From: Flavobacteriales bacterium
GTDB lineage: Bacteria > Bacteroidota > Bacteroidia > Flavobacteriales > Flavobacteriaceae
Direction: 5' to 3'
Length of the DNA stretch: 46,379 nucleotides
Assembly: GCA_011524905.1 (NCBI GenBank)
Contig: WTJI01000049.1
Span: 1 to 46,379, forward strand
In this document: piece by piece, positions 9,012 through 17,430 of the stretch
Layout: every line of letters begins with the position of its first letter
Position numbering within the stretch: position 1 is the first letter of the stretch
Program-made: the position numbers and the translations under genes
Notes under the pieces: model-generated
What the model was told of the DNA's origin: nothing
What the model saw: only the letters and a program-made list of their open reading frames with translations
Database searches by the model: none

Positions 9012-10439
9012 TCAGTTGATTTCCAACGGCAATCCAAAGTAAAATTCAATGACCTTAAGTTTAAAGACATAGTCATATTTAGCTCTAATGGCATCAGAAA
9101 CAGCTGCTTCATATCGTTGTTTTGCTTGCACGTAGTCGAATGAATTCATTGCGCCAGCTTCAAAACGAACAAATGCATCGTCAGCAGCTCGCTGGGTTGC
9201 AGTTTCTGTTTTAAGGGCAGCTTCATAAAAAGTATAGGCCCCTTTGGAATCGTTAAATGCTTGATTTACGGCAGTCTCTAAATCTAGCTGCTGCTGTGAA
9301 AATGTATTTTGTGTTCGCTCTAAATTGACACGAGACCGCTTTACGGCGTTGCTTAATGATTTTCCATTAAAGACAGGAATATTGAGTTGCAAACCAAAAT
9401 TGTGCCCATCATACAAACTAAATTGGTCGGCGAAAGACAATGGCGGTGCGATGGTTGTATCCTCAAATTCGCGTAAAACCAATTGTCCTGAATCTTCTAC
9501 ATAACCTATAGGCGCTGTACTAAAAGTACCAGCACCCACTAGGCGATCATCATAGGTAATTCGGGTACTGTAAGAATAAAATCCTGAAAGACGCGGATAC
9601 ATAGCCCCCTTGGCGATTTCTAAATCTTTTTCCGCAATTTGAATGTTGGTTTCCGCAAGTTTAACATCATTTCGAAAAGTCACTGCTTTTTCAAATATTT
9701 CTTTGGGGTCTTTTTGTAAAATTTCTGGAAAAGGAACTGCAAAATCCTCAAGCTGTATCTCAAAATTATCGTAGTCAGTGATCAATAAGAACTGAGCCAA
9801 ATTAATTTTACTCAAACGATAATTATTCTGAGCTTGTACCAAGCTTTGTTGCTGGGTTGCCAAATTAGCTTCTAATTCAAATAGGTCTCTTGGGGTTAAA
9901 ACCCCGGCTGCAACCAATTCTTTTGTACGCTCCAATTCTAATTCTGTCGTTTGAATTTGCTTTTCCTGAACCACTAGAATCTCTTTGTTTAAAACAACTT
10001 GTAAGTATGCGCTGGCAACAAATAAACTCACATCATCGGCAATATCTGCCAATCGATACTGCTGTGCCAAAACATTGAGTTGCGCACGCCTGTATTGATT
10101 GATATTCTGCAAACCATTAAATAGATCTACACCTAAATTTCCGCCAAAAGAGGAGAACTGAGTGGTCAAGTTTTCAAAAAGACCTGTTGTAATATTTTGG
10201 TTTAATCCATTATTCCAAAAGTGAGAAGCTGATAAGTTTACTGAGGGTAAAAAATTACCAAATGCATTTTTTTGGTCAATCCCAGCATTGAGCAGATCAA
10301 GTTCGGATTGCTTGATGCTAATGTTTTTTTCTAAAGCTAGATTGACGCATTCCTCCAAAGACATGGGTTTGTTTTGAGCCATTAGAGGAGCTATTCCTAA
10401 AAGAATAGTCAAAAAAAGGGTGATGTAAATTTTATTCAT
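9012..10439 (-). CDS. TolC-family outer membrane efflux protein
   Basis: 475-aa outer-membrane channel subunit. It has a signal peptide ending near APLMAQ, then MSLEECVNLALEKNISIKQ, the family's first helix, and two repeats of long amphipathic helices with small strands between them (about 25-230 and 240-470). The repeat tail RFEAGAMNSFDYVQAKQRY is typical. It is the last gene of a five-gene operon: ATPase, permease, permease, adaptor, channel. In this arrangement the trimer would form the outer exit duct joined to the periplasmic adaptor encoded 15 bases upstream. Substrate unknown. Confidence 0.93.
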   Translation of the reverse strand: MNKIYITLFLTILLGIAPLMAQNKPMSLEECVNLALEKNISIKQSELDLLNAGIDQKNAFGNFLPSVNLSASHFWNNGLNQNITTGLFENLTTQFSSFGGNLGVDLFNGLQNINQYRRAQLNVLAQQYRLADIADDVSLFVASAYLQVVLNKEILVVQEKQIQTTELELERTKELVAAGVLTPRDLFELEANLATQQQSLVQAQNNYRLSKINLAQFLLITDYDNFEIQLEDFAVPFPEILQKDPKEIFEKAVTFRNDVKLAETNIQIAEKDLEIAKGAMYPRLSGFYSYSTRITYDDRLVGAGTFSTAPIGYVEDSGQLVLREFEDTTIAPPLSFADQFSLYDGHNFGLQLNIPVFNGKSLSNAVKRSRVNLERTQNTFSQQQLDLETAVNQAFNDSKGAYTFYEAALKTETATQRAADDAFVRFEAGAMNSFDYVQAKQRYEAAVSDAIRAKYDYVFKLKVIEFYFGLPLEIN

Positions 10440-10454
10440 AACGCTGACCAGGGC

Positions 10455-11576
10455 TTAATTTTCTTCTTCGTCTTCTTCACCCAGTTTTTTGGGTTCAGTT
10501 TTGTTCCACACCTTGATTTCGTCATCCATAGATACCCCTGACAAAATCTCAACATTAATTCCGTCAGAAATCCCAATTTCTATGTCGCGTCTTTCAAAAC
10601 TTTGCTCTCCAGTCTTTATTTCTACGTAGGGCGCTTCAGTTTTTCTGTCAAACTGAATCACCGCTTCAGGCAAGACCATAATGCTATCTTTTCGCTCCAA
10701 TACAATTGAGGCATTGGCACTGTAACCCGCCCGTACGAAAATATCTTTTAGATAAACGTCTCCTTCGATTTTAAATTTAACTGCACCTTGTTCTTCCTTC
10801 CCTTTTGGGGAGATAAATTTTAATGAAGCTTCAAACTCTTTATCCTGAACGGCACCTAAATTTACCTTTAGTGGCATATCAATAAATAACTTTCCGACTT
10901 CAGCTTCATCTACCTCACCTTCGAAAATCATTTTATTAAGGTCGGCTACAGAAGCAATGGTAGTCCCATTGTTAAAAGTGTTACTTTCTGTCACTTGATC
11001 GCCTTCTTCAACAGGAATTTCAAGGACGGTCCCCGCAATCGTCGCCCGGATATTGGTATTGGCTGTTCGTGCCCCACCGACAGAACCCTCTCTGATTATC
11101 TGCAAATTGGAACGGGCTATTTTCAATTCTTGTTGGGCTTGCTGAAAACCTAATTGAGCGCTTTCAAAATCGCGACGCGAAATAATTTCTTTGGCAAATA
11201 GCTTTTGATTGCGTTCAAAATCCAACTTGGCGTTATCCAAAACGATTTGGGCATTTTTCACACGTCCCTGGGCGCTATTCAAGCTCGACTCGTCAGGTAC
11301 GATTTGCACCTTTGCTAGTAGATCTCCCGCTTGGACGACTGCACCTTCTTCTACAAAAAGTTGCTCCAAAATCCCTGAAACCTGGGGTTTAATTTCTACT
11401 TCATCCTCTGGAATCACTTTTCCAGTTACCACGGTTTTTCTTTCAATGGAACTGATGAATGGACTTTCGGTTTCGTAGGATTTGATTGATTTGCTGTTGG
11501 TCTTGATAAAATAGGCGGCTGCAAATAGCACACCAAGTACAAGAACAGAGATTAGGAGATAACGAACTATTTTCAT
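10455..11576 (-). CDS. Periplasmic adaptor (membrane fusion protein, HlyD/MacA type)
   Basis: 373-aa protein with one N-terminal membrane anchor (residues 5-23) and a periplasmic body. The lipoyl-like half-motif VEIKPQVSGILEQLFVEEGAVVQAGDLL (two parts, residues ~61-88) and its partner ATIAGTVLEIPVEEGDQV flank a helical hairpin (about 95-160) that should touch the TolC-like channel. A beta-barrel and membrane-proximal domain follow. The C-terminus is strikingly acidic (GEEDEEEN). It sits between the permeases and the channel gene, so it is the bridge of a MacA-MacB-TolC-like tripartite pump. Confidence 0.93.
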   Translation of the reverse strand: MKIVRYLLISVLVLGVLFAAAYFIKTNSKSIKSYETESPFISSIERKTVVTGKVIPEDEVEIKPQVSGILEQLFVEEGAVVQAGDLLAKVQIVPDESSLNSAQGRVKNAQIVLDNAKLDFERNQKLFAKEIISRRDFESAQLGFQQAQQELKIARSNLQIIREGSVGGARTANTNIRATIAGTVLEIPVEEGDQVTESNTFNNGTTIASVADLNKMIFEGEVDEAEVGKLFIDMPLKVNLGAVQDKEFEASLKFISPKGKEEQGAVKFKIEGDVYLKDIFVRAGYSANASIVLERKDSIMVLPEAVIQFDRKTEAPYVEIKTGEQSFERRDIEIGISDGINVEILSGVSMDDEIKVWNKTEPKKLGEEDEEEN

Positions 11577-11601
11577 TTTTGAAGGTTGGGTGTTAATTTA
11601 A

Positions 11602-12879
11602 TTATTCTTCTCTAAGGGCATCTATCGGTTTTATACTAACTGCTCTTTGTGCAGGGATTAATCCAATAAGGATACCCATGCTTATCATGGTGAACAAAGC
11701 ACCTAGAATATAGGACAGGGGTACAGTGGGGTTAACAAAGGGGAAATCTTCAAGATCTGTAGTGGCCGCATTGATCCCCGCTAAGACTAAAGCCCCTAAA
11801 ATAATTCCAATAATTCCTGCCAAAAGAGTTAAGAAAACTGATTCTAATAATATTTGTTTTCGCACTTCAGCGGGTGTTGCTCCAATAGCCCGTCGAATGC
11901 CCAGCTCTTTGGTGCGTTCTTTTACCGAAATCAATAAAATATTTCCAATACCGATCACACCGGCAATAATGGTGGCTATTCCCACAATCAATGACATCAA
12001 TGTGAGCCCATCCTTGAAACCAATGATTCGGTTCCAGATTTCTCCTAGATTAAAGGAACCAAAAGCCCTTTCATCTTCAGGATGCACTCTGTGGATGCGA
12101 CGCAATACCTGTTTTACTTCTTTCTCTACAGCTACCACATCAGCATCGTCTCGGGCAGCTATGGTAAACCAATCTACGTCATCACCAGTGTTATAGAGCC
12201 TTCTAAAGGTAGATAGTGGGATATAGATATCACTATCTGAGGCAAAGCCTCCCTCATCACTGGTTTTGTGCATACCTACAATTTGAAAATATATCCCATT
12301 TATATTGACGTAATCGCCTATGGGGTCTTCGTCTTTTTCAAATAATTCATCTTTGGTACGCTCCCCAATAATGCAGATTTTGCGTTCATTTTTGTAATCA
12401 TCTGCGTTTATATAACGCCCACCATCAAATATTTTTAACGGAAAAATACTTGTGTATTCTGGTGTATCACCATAAACCACATAATTCCCTGTCTTGGTTC
12501 CACGAACAACAAGAGGTTGCTGTCCACCATCAAAGAGTCCCTTCGTATTTCGGGGGGCAATAAACTCGACAGCAGGGACACGCTTCTTTATGTATTGCGC
12601 ATCTTGGATTTTTAATTGGGGAGATCGACCAATTTTAAATCCGTCATAAGGCATACTAGTGCTTTGCGCCCACAAAAACATTGAGTTAATAGCGACATTT
12701 TCAAAAGCACGGTCAAAACCGTTGTCCATCCCTTTGGCTGAACCTGATAGGGTAATGTAAATGAAGATGCCCCATAAAACGCCAATTACAGTAATTATCG
12801 TTCGTGTCTTATTCTTGGCGATAGATCCAAAAATCTCCTGCCAAGTATCTCGATCAAATAATATGTTCTTTCTAGGCAT
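11602..12879 (-). CDS. MacB-like ABC transporter permease (FtsX type), second copy
   Basis: 425-aa inner-membrane protein. One TM helix near residues 25-45 (TRTIITVIGVLWGIFIYITL) is followed by a large periplasmic MacB_PCD domain (about 50-280) and three C-terminal TM helices of the FtsX domain. The coupling segment KERTKELGIRRAIGATPAEV is diagnostic of this family. It ends with PIDALREE. Unlike E. coli MacB there is no fused ATPase; that is supplied by the gene at 14094. Its start overlaps the preceding permease gene by 8 bases, so two different permeases probably pair as a heterodimer, unlike the MacB homodimer. Confidence 0.93.
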   Translation of the reverse strand: MPRKNILFDRDTWQEIFGSIAKNKTRTIITVIGVLWGIFIYITLSGSAKGMDNGFDRAFENVAINSMFLWAQSTSMPYDGFKIGRSPQLKIQDAQYIKKRVPAVEFIAPRNTKGLFDGGQQPLVVRGTKTGNYVVYGDTPEYTSIFPLKIFDGGRYINADDYKNERKICIIGERTKDELFEKDEDPIGDYVNINGIYFQIVGMHKTSDEGGFASDSDIYIPLSTFRRLYNTGDDVDWFTIAARDDADVVAVEKEVKQVLRRIHRVHPEDERAFGSFNLGEIWNRIIGFKDGLTLMSLIVGIATIIAGVIGIGNILLISVKERTKELGIRRAIGATPAEVRKQILLESVFLTLLAGIIGIILGALVLAGINAATTDLEDFPFVNPTVPLSYILGALFTMISMGILIGLIPAQRAVSIKPIDALREE

Positions 12880-14101
12880 CTCTCAAGGCAATTATGGGTT
12901 TAATTTTAGCAGCTCGTTTGGCTGGGATATAACCGGCTATGGCCCCAAAAAGAACAAGAATAAATGTTGCCCATAGAGCTGTTCCGTTATCTATGTAGGG
13001 ATTTTTGATAAAGAAATCTTCAAGCTTTAACCCAATATTTTTTAGCAGTAATATGCCAAGCAACATCCCGATATAACCTGAAATCAGGGTAATAAAAATT
13101 GATTCTTGAAGAATTAATTGAATAACAGACCTAGGCGTAGCACCTAGCGCTTTGCGGATGCCCAATTCCTTGGTGCGTTCTTTAACCACAAATACCATAA
13201 TATTTGAAATACCAATGATTCCAGCTATCAAAGTACCAAGACCAACAAAAGTAACGATCAATTGCAATACTTCAGCAAATTGTTGGTTACGCTTAAAGTT
13301 ATCAGCAGCATTACGGATGTAAATTCCACCTGAATCTGTTGGGTCAACAGATTTTTTTTGTTTGAGGAACAAACGCAACTTTTTTTCAAAGGCTAAAGAA
13401 CCGGCATGACCTATTCTAGGGGGGAATGTAACTACAATTTGATCGACCTTATCATTATTTTTTTCAATCAACTGCCGCGTGGTAAAGGGCATAAAAATAA
13501 CTCGTTCTTCTCGGTCACCCCCACTATCTTGAAAAACCCCTACGACTCGGAACATCACAGAGCCTATATCTAGATATTTCCCTATGGGGTTTTCGTTTTT
13601 AAATAAATCTTCTGCCACCAACCGGCCTATGACAACCACCTTTGTTTTTTCGCTAATATCACGAGCGTTGAGAAAACGACCTTCCATCAAGATGGATTTT
13701 TCTACATCTTGATTGGCAGGACTGATCCCTCGAGTGGTATAGTTATCGGATTCATTTTTATATTTTACTAAGGCGGAACGCGTAATACGAGGTGTAATGG
13801 TCTCTAGATAAAAAGGAAAGTTGGCTTTGATATCTGCGAGATCTGTATTGTCAAATTCAATGCGACGGTCTTTTTTAAACCCTTTGTAAGGTTTTGTGGT
13901 TTTTCCTGGATTCAACCACAAGGTGTTGGTGGAGTCATCCATAAAGAACTCAGCAAAGGTGTTTTTTAGTCCGTTACCCAGACCAAAAAGGATCACAAAA
14001 ATAAAAATACCTAGTGCTACCGTAAAACCAGATAAAAAGGTCCGCAGTTTGTTTTTACGAATGGTTTCAAATATTTCTTGCCAGCGGTCTCTGCTAAACA
14101 T
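12872..14101 (-). CDS. MacB-like ABC transporter permease (FtsX type), first copy
   Basis: 409-aa permease with the same plan as the next gene: N-terminal TM helix (LRTFLSGFTVALGIFIFVIL), periplasmic MacB_PCD domain (about 45-270), then FtsX domain with VKERTKELGIRKALGATPRS and three TM helices, ending PIIALRDA. It shares the opening DRWQEIFETIRKNK with the DTWQEIFGSIAKNK of its partner, pointing to an old tandem duplication. It overlaps the ATPase gene upstream by 8 bases and the second permease downstream by 8 bases, which should keep the three products in fixed ratio. A role in mechanotransmission or export of peptide, lipid or drug is inferred from family. Confidence 0.93.
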   Translation of the reverse strand: MFSRDRWQEIFETIRKNKLRTFLSGFTVALGIFIFVILFGLGNGLKNTFAEFFMDDSTNTLWLNPGKTTKPYKGFKKDRRIEFDNTDLADIKANFPFYLETITPRITRSALVKYKNESDNYTTRGISPANQDVEKSILMEGRFLNARDISEKTKVVVIGRLVAEDLFKNENPIGKYLDIGSVMFRVVGVFQDSGGDREERVIFMPFTTRQLIEKNNDKVDQIVVTFPPRIGHAGSLAFEKKLRLFLKQKKSVDPTDSGGIYIRNAADNFKRNQQFAEVLQLIVTFVGLGTLIAGIIGISNIMVFVVKERTKELGIRKALGATPRSVIQLILQESIFITLISGYIGMLLGILLLKNIGLKLEDFFIKNPYIDNGTALWATFILVLFGAIAGYIPAKRAAKIKPIIALRDA

Positions 14102-14795
14102 ATTGTGCTGCTAAAACTTGTTCAACTTTTTTATCTTCCACAATCACCCCATCCTTTAATTTGACAACCCTTTGACACATATTGGCAATATCAGGCTCGT
14201 GGGTGACGACCAGGATGGTTTTACCCTCTTGATTAATTTGCTGTATCAAATCCATAACTTCGTAAGAGGTTTTGGTATCTAAAGCACCTGTGGGCTCATC
14301 AGCCAGTAAAACTTTGGGTTGAGAAGCTAGTGCCCTTGCAATGGCTACCCTTTGCTTTTGTCCCCCAGATAATTCACTCGGTAAATGGGTTGCCCAATCC
14401 TTTAATCCTACTTTTTCCAAATAGGACAAGGATTTTTCTTGTCTGTCCTTTCGCTTTAGTCCCTGATAATACAATGGCAGGGCGACGTTTTCCAATGCAG
14501 ATTTGTAATTGATCAAATTGAATGATTGAAAGACAAATCCAAGAAATTTATTGCGGTATTGTGCCGCTTTGGTTTCATCAAGATTTTCGATTGGTACGCC
14601 ATCCAATTCATACACGCCTTTATCAGCTATGTCTAACATCCCTACTATGTTGAGTAATGTTGACTTACCCGATCCTGAGGAGCCCATGATAGCTACCAAT
14701 TCTCCATCTTTTACATTAAAATCAATCCCTTTGAGAACATGTAAGGAGGAACTTCCCATTTTGTATGACTTGTGTAGGTTATTGATTTTAATCAT
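14094..14795 (-). CDS. ABC transporter ATP-binding protein (MacB/LolD type)
   Basis: 233-aa cytosolic ATPase that powers the two FtsX-type permeases downstream. All catalytic motifs are intact: Walker A GSSGSGKST (38-46), Q-loop Q90, signature LSGGQ (142-146) in LSGGQKQRVAIARAL, Walker B VLLADEP with E167, and H-loop H199. The DEPTGALDTKTSYEVMDL stretch places it in the MacB/LolD/FtsE branch. First gene of the efflux operon, so any promoter should lie in the 14796-14884 spacer, where a TAnnTTTG element is visible. Substrate is not predictable. Confidence 0.95.
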   Translation of the reverse strand: MIKINNLHKSYKMGSSSLHVLKGIDFNVKDGELVAIMGSSGSGKSTLLNIVGMLDIADKGVYELDGVPIENLDETKAAQYRNKFLGFVFQSFNLINYKSALENVALPLYYQGLKRKDRQEKSLSYLEKVGLKDWATHLPSELSGGQKQRVAIARALASQPKVLLADEPTGALDTKTSYEVMDLIQQINQEGKTILVVTHEPDIANMCQRVVKLKDGVIVEDKKVEQVLAAQYV

Positions 14796-14818
14796 GGGTA
14801 TGTCATATAAAAGTTAAA

Positions 14819-14826
14819 CAAAAGTA
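14819..14826 (-). promoter_or_regulatory. Putative -7 promoter element of the efflux operon
   Basis: Read on the - strand this is TACTTTTG, an exact TAnnTTTG match, 23 bases before the ATPase start at 14795. No clear -33 TTTG was found at the expected spacing, so support is the -7 box and position only. Confidence 0.4.
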
Positions 14827-14884
14827 GCATTTTCCCTCAATAAGAGTGTCTTCATAAAGTATTGTTACAGTTTTTATAAAAATT

Positions 14885-15103
14885 TTATGATTGTTGCATC
14901 ATTTTATAGACCCGCCAACCAACAAGACCGACTAGGATATAGGGAATCGCCATCAAATAAACGATTCCATCATTAATTCCCTTAGCGGTTTGCTGCCCTT
15001 CTTCTGACTCTAATACGGCACGACACATCGAACACTGGGACCAGGTAAAATCCGAAATCAGGAAAAGGAGTAGCAACAATAAATTGATTCGCTTAAACAG
15101 CAT
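14885..15103 (-). CDS. Small membrane protein with a CxxC motif, cytochrome oxidase cluster
   Basis: 72-aa protein not assignable to a named family by eye. It has a signal-peptide-like N-terminus (NLLLLLLFLISDFTWSQ), then C24-S-M-C27-R at the predicted mature end, a short polar stretch, and one TM helix (residues 48-66) with a basic tail. Its start overlaps the DUF420 gene by 11 bases, so it is translated with the oxidase-assembly set. A CxxC facing the periplasm beside SCO1 suggests copper or thiol chemistry during oxidase assembly, but that is inference. Similar tiny genes sit in this place in other Flavobacteriaceae as far as I recall. Confidence 0.75.
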   Translation of the reverse strand: MLFKRINLLLLLLFLISDFTWSQCSMCRAVLESEEGQQTAKGINDGIVYLMAIPYILVGLVGWRVYKMMQQS

Positions 15104-15620
15104 AATAAGGAGAGATCATTATATAAACAATTACACCACTAATGGCAATGTATAACCAGAGTGGGAAAGTAATCCGTGCTATTTTTTTGTGGGTGCCAAA
15201 ATGCTTGGAGATTGCCCTAACATAGGTGATTAAAACCATAGGAATGATCCCAATGGAAAGAAGAATATGAGTAATCAGAATAAAGAAATAAATATAACGC
15301 ACAAATCCTGTCCCACCATAAGGGGTAGAATCGGATGTCATATGATAGGCCACATACATACCTAAAAACAATAGGGATAAAAAAATTGAAACCTTCATTA
15401 AGTTTTCGTGCAATGCAATTTTTTTATTTCGAATCGCCCAATAGGCTGCTAGTAATAACACCGCTGTTGCCCCATTTATGGACGCATAAATTGGAGGCAA
15501 CATGCGTAAGGGTTCCACATTGGGAATACGAATTCCAAATAAGATGGCTACAACAACAGGGATAGCGATTGAAACAACTGTAATGAGCCCTTTATACTTC
15601 AATTTTTCTTCTGTCGCCAT
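15093..15620 (-). CDS. DUF420 (YozB/CtaM-like) integral membrane protein
   Basis: 175-aa protein with about five TM helices (near 13-29, 45-61, 77-93, 108-130, 150-170). Conserved histidines lie at or near the membrane faces, in ALHENLMK, AYHMTSD, ITHILLS and SKHFGTHKK, as expected for DUF420. The Firmicutes relative YozB/CtaM is needed for heme-copper oxidase activity, so an assembly role for the oxidase encoded nearby is likely. It begins 4 bases after the SCO1 stop and overlaps the small CxxC protein gene by 11 bases. The exact reaction, heme or copper handling, is not known from sequence. Confidence 0.88.
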   Translation of the reverse strand: MATEEKLKYKGLITVVSIAIPVVVAILFGIRIPNVEPLRMLPPIYASINGATAVLLLAAYWAIRNKKIALHENLMKVSIFLSLLFLGMYVAYHMTSDSTPYGGTGFVRYIYFFILITHILLSIGIIPMVLITYVRAISKHFGTHKKIARITFPLWLYIAISGVIVYIMISPYYAV

Positions 15621-15624
15621 AGCG

Positions 15625-16323
15625 TTATTCTTTTAATAATTTTTCAATATCCTCCATCAACATTTCTGTCCCTGATGGCCCCTCCGCTGACTCCTCGCCT
15701 ATCCCTAAATAATAAACCAAAGGGTTGCCAAAGGCGTCTGTTCTGGAGCGAATGAATCCTTTTTTGTCAATCAGCGCAAAATAGCCTTGATGCTCGAAAC
15801 CACCAGCTATGTCTGGATTGATACTGGCAAAGATATTAAATCCTGTGTTGGCCAGCTCAAATATTTTGGGCTTGTCGCCTGTCAAAAAATGCCAGTTCTG
15901 TGATTGAATTTCATATAAATCAGCATATTTTTTTAGTACCGAAGGGGTATCATGATCAGGATCTATACTAAACGACGCGATACCAAAATTGCTTCGATTT
16001 CCAAAAAGACTATCCAGTCGTTTCATATTTTGGTTCATAATCGGGCAGATAGTTGGACAACGGCTAAAGAAAAATTCAACCACGTAAACCTTCCCTAAAT
16101 AGTCCTCATTACTGATATAAAGACTGTCTTGGTTGAGCATTAAAAAATCAGGCACTTTTCGTGCTTCATTGTTCAGTACAATATAGGATAACGGTTTGGC
16201 AGCTGTGGCACGATTATCTTCGGTAAAGGATCCCGTTTTAATTCGGTTGATCAGAGTCGGAAAAGTAACCCCGGCAAATACAACTATGATAACAATAACA
16301 CCAATATATTGGTACTGTTTCAT
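15625..16323 (-). CDS. SCO1/SenC/PrrC-family copper chaperone
   Basis: 232-aa membrane-anchored thioredoxin-fold protein that loads copper into the CuA site of cytochrome c oxidase subunit II. One TM helix at residues 7-24 anchors it, with the body in the periplasm. The copper ligands are present: C89 and C93 in FFFSRCPTICPIM, and a histidine in GGFEHQGYF (H178). The segment SIDPDHDTPSVLKKYA is a family hallmark. It overlaps the cysteine-free thioredoxin-like gene by 4 bases (ATGA) and is 4 bases from the DUF420 gene, forming an oxidase-assembly operon. Confidence 0.94.
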   Translation of the reverse strand: MKQYQYIGVIVIIVVFAGVTFPTLINRIKTGSFTEDNRATAAKPLSYIVLNNEARKVPDFLMLNQDSLYISNEDYLGKVYVVEFFFSRCPTICPIMNQNMKRLDSLFGNRSNFGIASFSIDPDHDTPSVLKKYADLYEIQSQNWHFLTGDKPKIFELANTGFNIFASINPDIAGGFEHQGYFALIDKKGFIRSRTDAFGNPLVYYLGIGEESAEGPSGTEMLMEDIEKLLKE

Positions 16324-16982
16324 TTTGTTTTGGGTTTGTTATATTTTTTTAATGCTCTTCGGTATTCAGCCAGGATAACCTTAACATCATCTACCATTTT
16401 GTTGTTAATTTCCGCAACCGATTGCGCGTTGAATCCATACAGTAAAACCTGATCTTCATCATCATCTCGGCCACGTAATTGTCGCTCTTTGTCTATAATA
16501 AATACAGATGGATGACTCCATTTGTCGTTTAACTGCAAAGGTGTTTTTAAGCTCTGGAACAGCGTTTGAATCTGGAGTGAGTCGCCATAAATAAAATTCC
16601 ATTTAATCAAATCGGTACCTACACCCTCAGTGAGCTCTTTTTGTAATTGAGATACTTTTTCTTGTTGCCCGTCAGCTAAGACAATCGCAAACTGAAAATC
16701 ATTGAACTCGTAAAATCTCTTGTAAATTTTTTGATTTAGGTTGAGGGCATCTCCTCTTTTTTGATCTAGGTCTTTTCCCCAAAAACCGAGTATAGTAATT
16801 CGATCTGATAACTGGATAGAATCTCCTCTATGGGTTGGCCAATTTGTGATTTCGGAAATACTAGTAGATAAAATCGGTAGGGTTGAAAAATTATTTTTCC
16901 CCGAGGCAAAAAATAAATAGATCAAAACAGGGAAAACAAATAGTATCCCTAAAACAAGAAATTTTTGGACTTCTTTATTCAT
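16320..16982 (-). CDS. Membrane-anchored, cysteine-free thioredoxin/SCO-like protein
   Basis: 220-aa protein with one N-terminal TM helix (residues 8-26) and a periplasmic domain. The fold looks thioredoxin- or SCO-like: a first strand RITILGFWGKD (61-71) where a redox CxxC would sit, then DFQFAIVLADGQ, and a late strand PSVFIIDKERQLRGR, which matches the family's FLIDxxGxIRxR turn. No cysteine occurs anywhere in it, so it cannot do thiol chemistry or bind copper as SCO does. It overlaps the true SCO1 gene by 4 bases. A structural or partner role in oxidase assembly is inferred. First gene after the terminator at 16999. Confidence 0.78.
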   Translation of the reverse strand: MNKEVQKFLVLGILFVFPVLIYLFFASGKNNFSTLPILSTSISEITNWPTHRGDSIQLSDRITILGFWGKDLDQKRGDALNLNQKIYKRFYEFNDFQFAIVLADGQQEKVSQLQKELTEGVGTDLIKWNFIYGDSLQIQTLFQSLKTPLQLNDKWSHPSVFIIDKERQLRGRDDDEDQVLLYGFNAQSVAEINNKMVDDVKVILAEYRRALKKYNKPKTK

Positions 16983-16998
16983 AGCTTTTACCGATAAA

Positions 16999-17023
16999 AA
17001 AAGGCGGTATCATACCGCCTTTT
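16999..17023 (-). terminator. Strong intrinsic terminator after cox4
   Basis: An 11-bp GC-rich stem (AAAAGGCGGTA / TACCGCCTTTT, 16999-17009 and 17013-17023) with a 3-base loop. Read on the - strand the stem is followed by a T run, the complement of the A run at 16996-17002. It starts 7 bases after the cox4 stop and separates the oxidase subunit genes from the assembly-factor genes. Confidence 0.85.
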
Positions 17024-17029
17024 ATGCAT

Positions 17030-17413
17030 TTAGAAATTCCAACTGACAAAACCGTCTCGCATTACGTCAAAGATATAATTCCCTTCTACCAGAAGAATAA
17101 AAACCAGATAGGGAATTAAAATCAACAGCGGCAATACGATGGCGCTTTTGAGGCTTCCTTTCTCATCGCGGATATGCATAAAATCCCATGCGATGTAGTA
17201 TGCTTTGACAATAGTCAGGATGATAAAGATCCAGTTGAGCAATTTCATTCGCAAAAACATCGTATTCAACGGTGCGGGTTTAACAATCCCAAGAACTACT
17301 TCAATGGTAGTTACAATTGAAAGGAAAATCAAAACGCCCCAGATTTTTTGCTGATTGGATTTGAACTTTAACAGCCCTCTAAATATTGCTAGTTTATGTG
17401 TTTCTTGTGCCAT
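17030..17413 (-). CDS. Cytochrome c oxidase subunit IV family protein
   Basis: 127-aa membrane protein with three predicted TM helices (near 25-43, 56-72 and 90-112), as in the prokaryotic subunit IV family of heme-copper oxidases. The middle segment IVKAYYIAWDFMHIRDE is typical. I chose the ATG at 17411-17413 (MAQETHKL); the frame is open to 17467 but the extra residues have no family support and overlap cox3. It follows the long cox3 by 17 bases and ends the operon just before a strong terminator. Its role is structural or in assembly of the oxidase. Confidence 0.88.
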   Translation of the reverse strand: MAQETHKLAIFRGLLKFKSNQQKIWGVLIFLSIVTTIEVVLGIVKPAPLNTMFLRMKLLNWIFIILTIVKAYYIAWDFMHIRDEKGSLKSAIVLPLLILIPYLVFILLVEGNYIFDVMRDGFVSWNF

Positions 17414-17430
17414 GATGCAGTAATTTTGGA

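Noticed and set aside
11726-12196. A 156-codon open frame on the + strand inside a permease gene
   Set aside because: Antisense to the FtsX-type permease; composition is that of a shadow frame.
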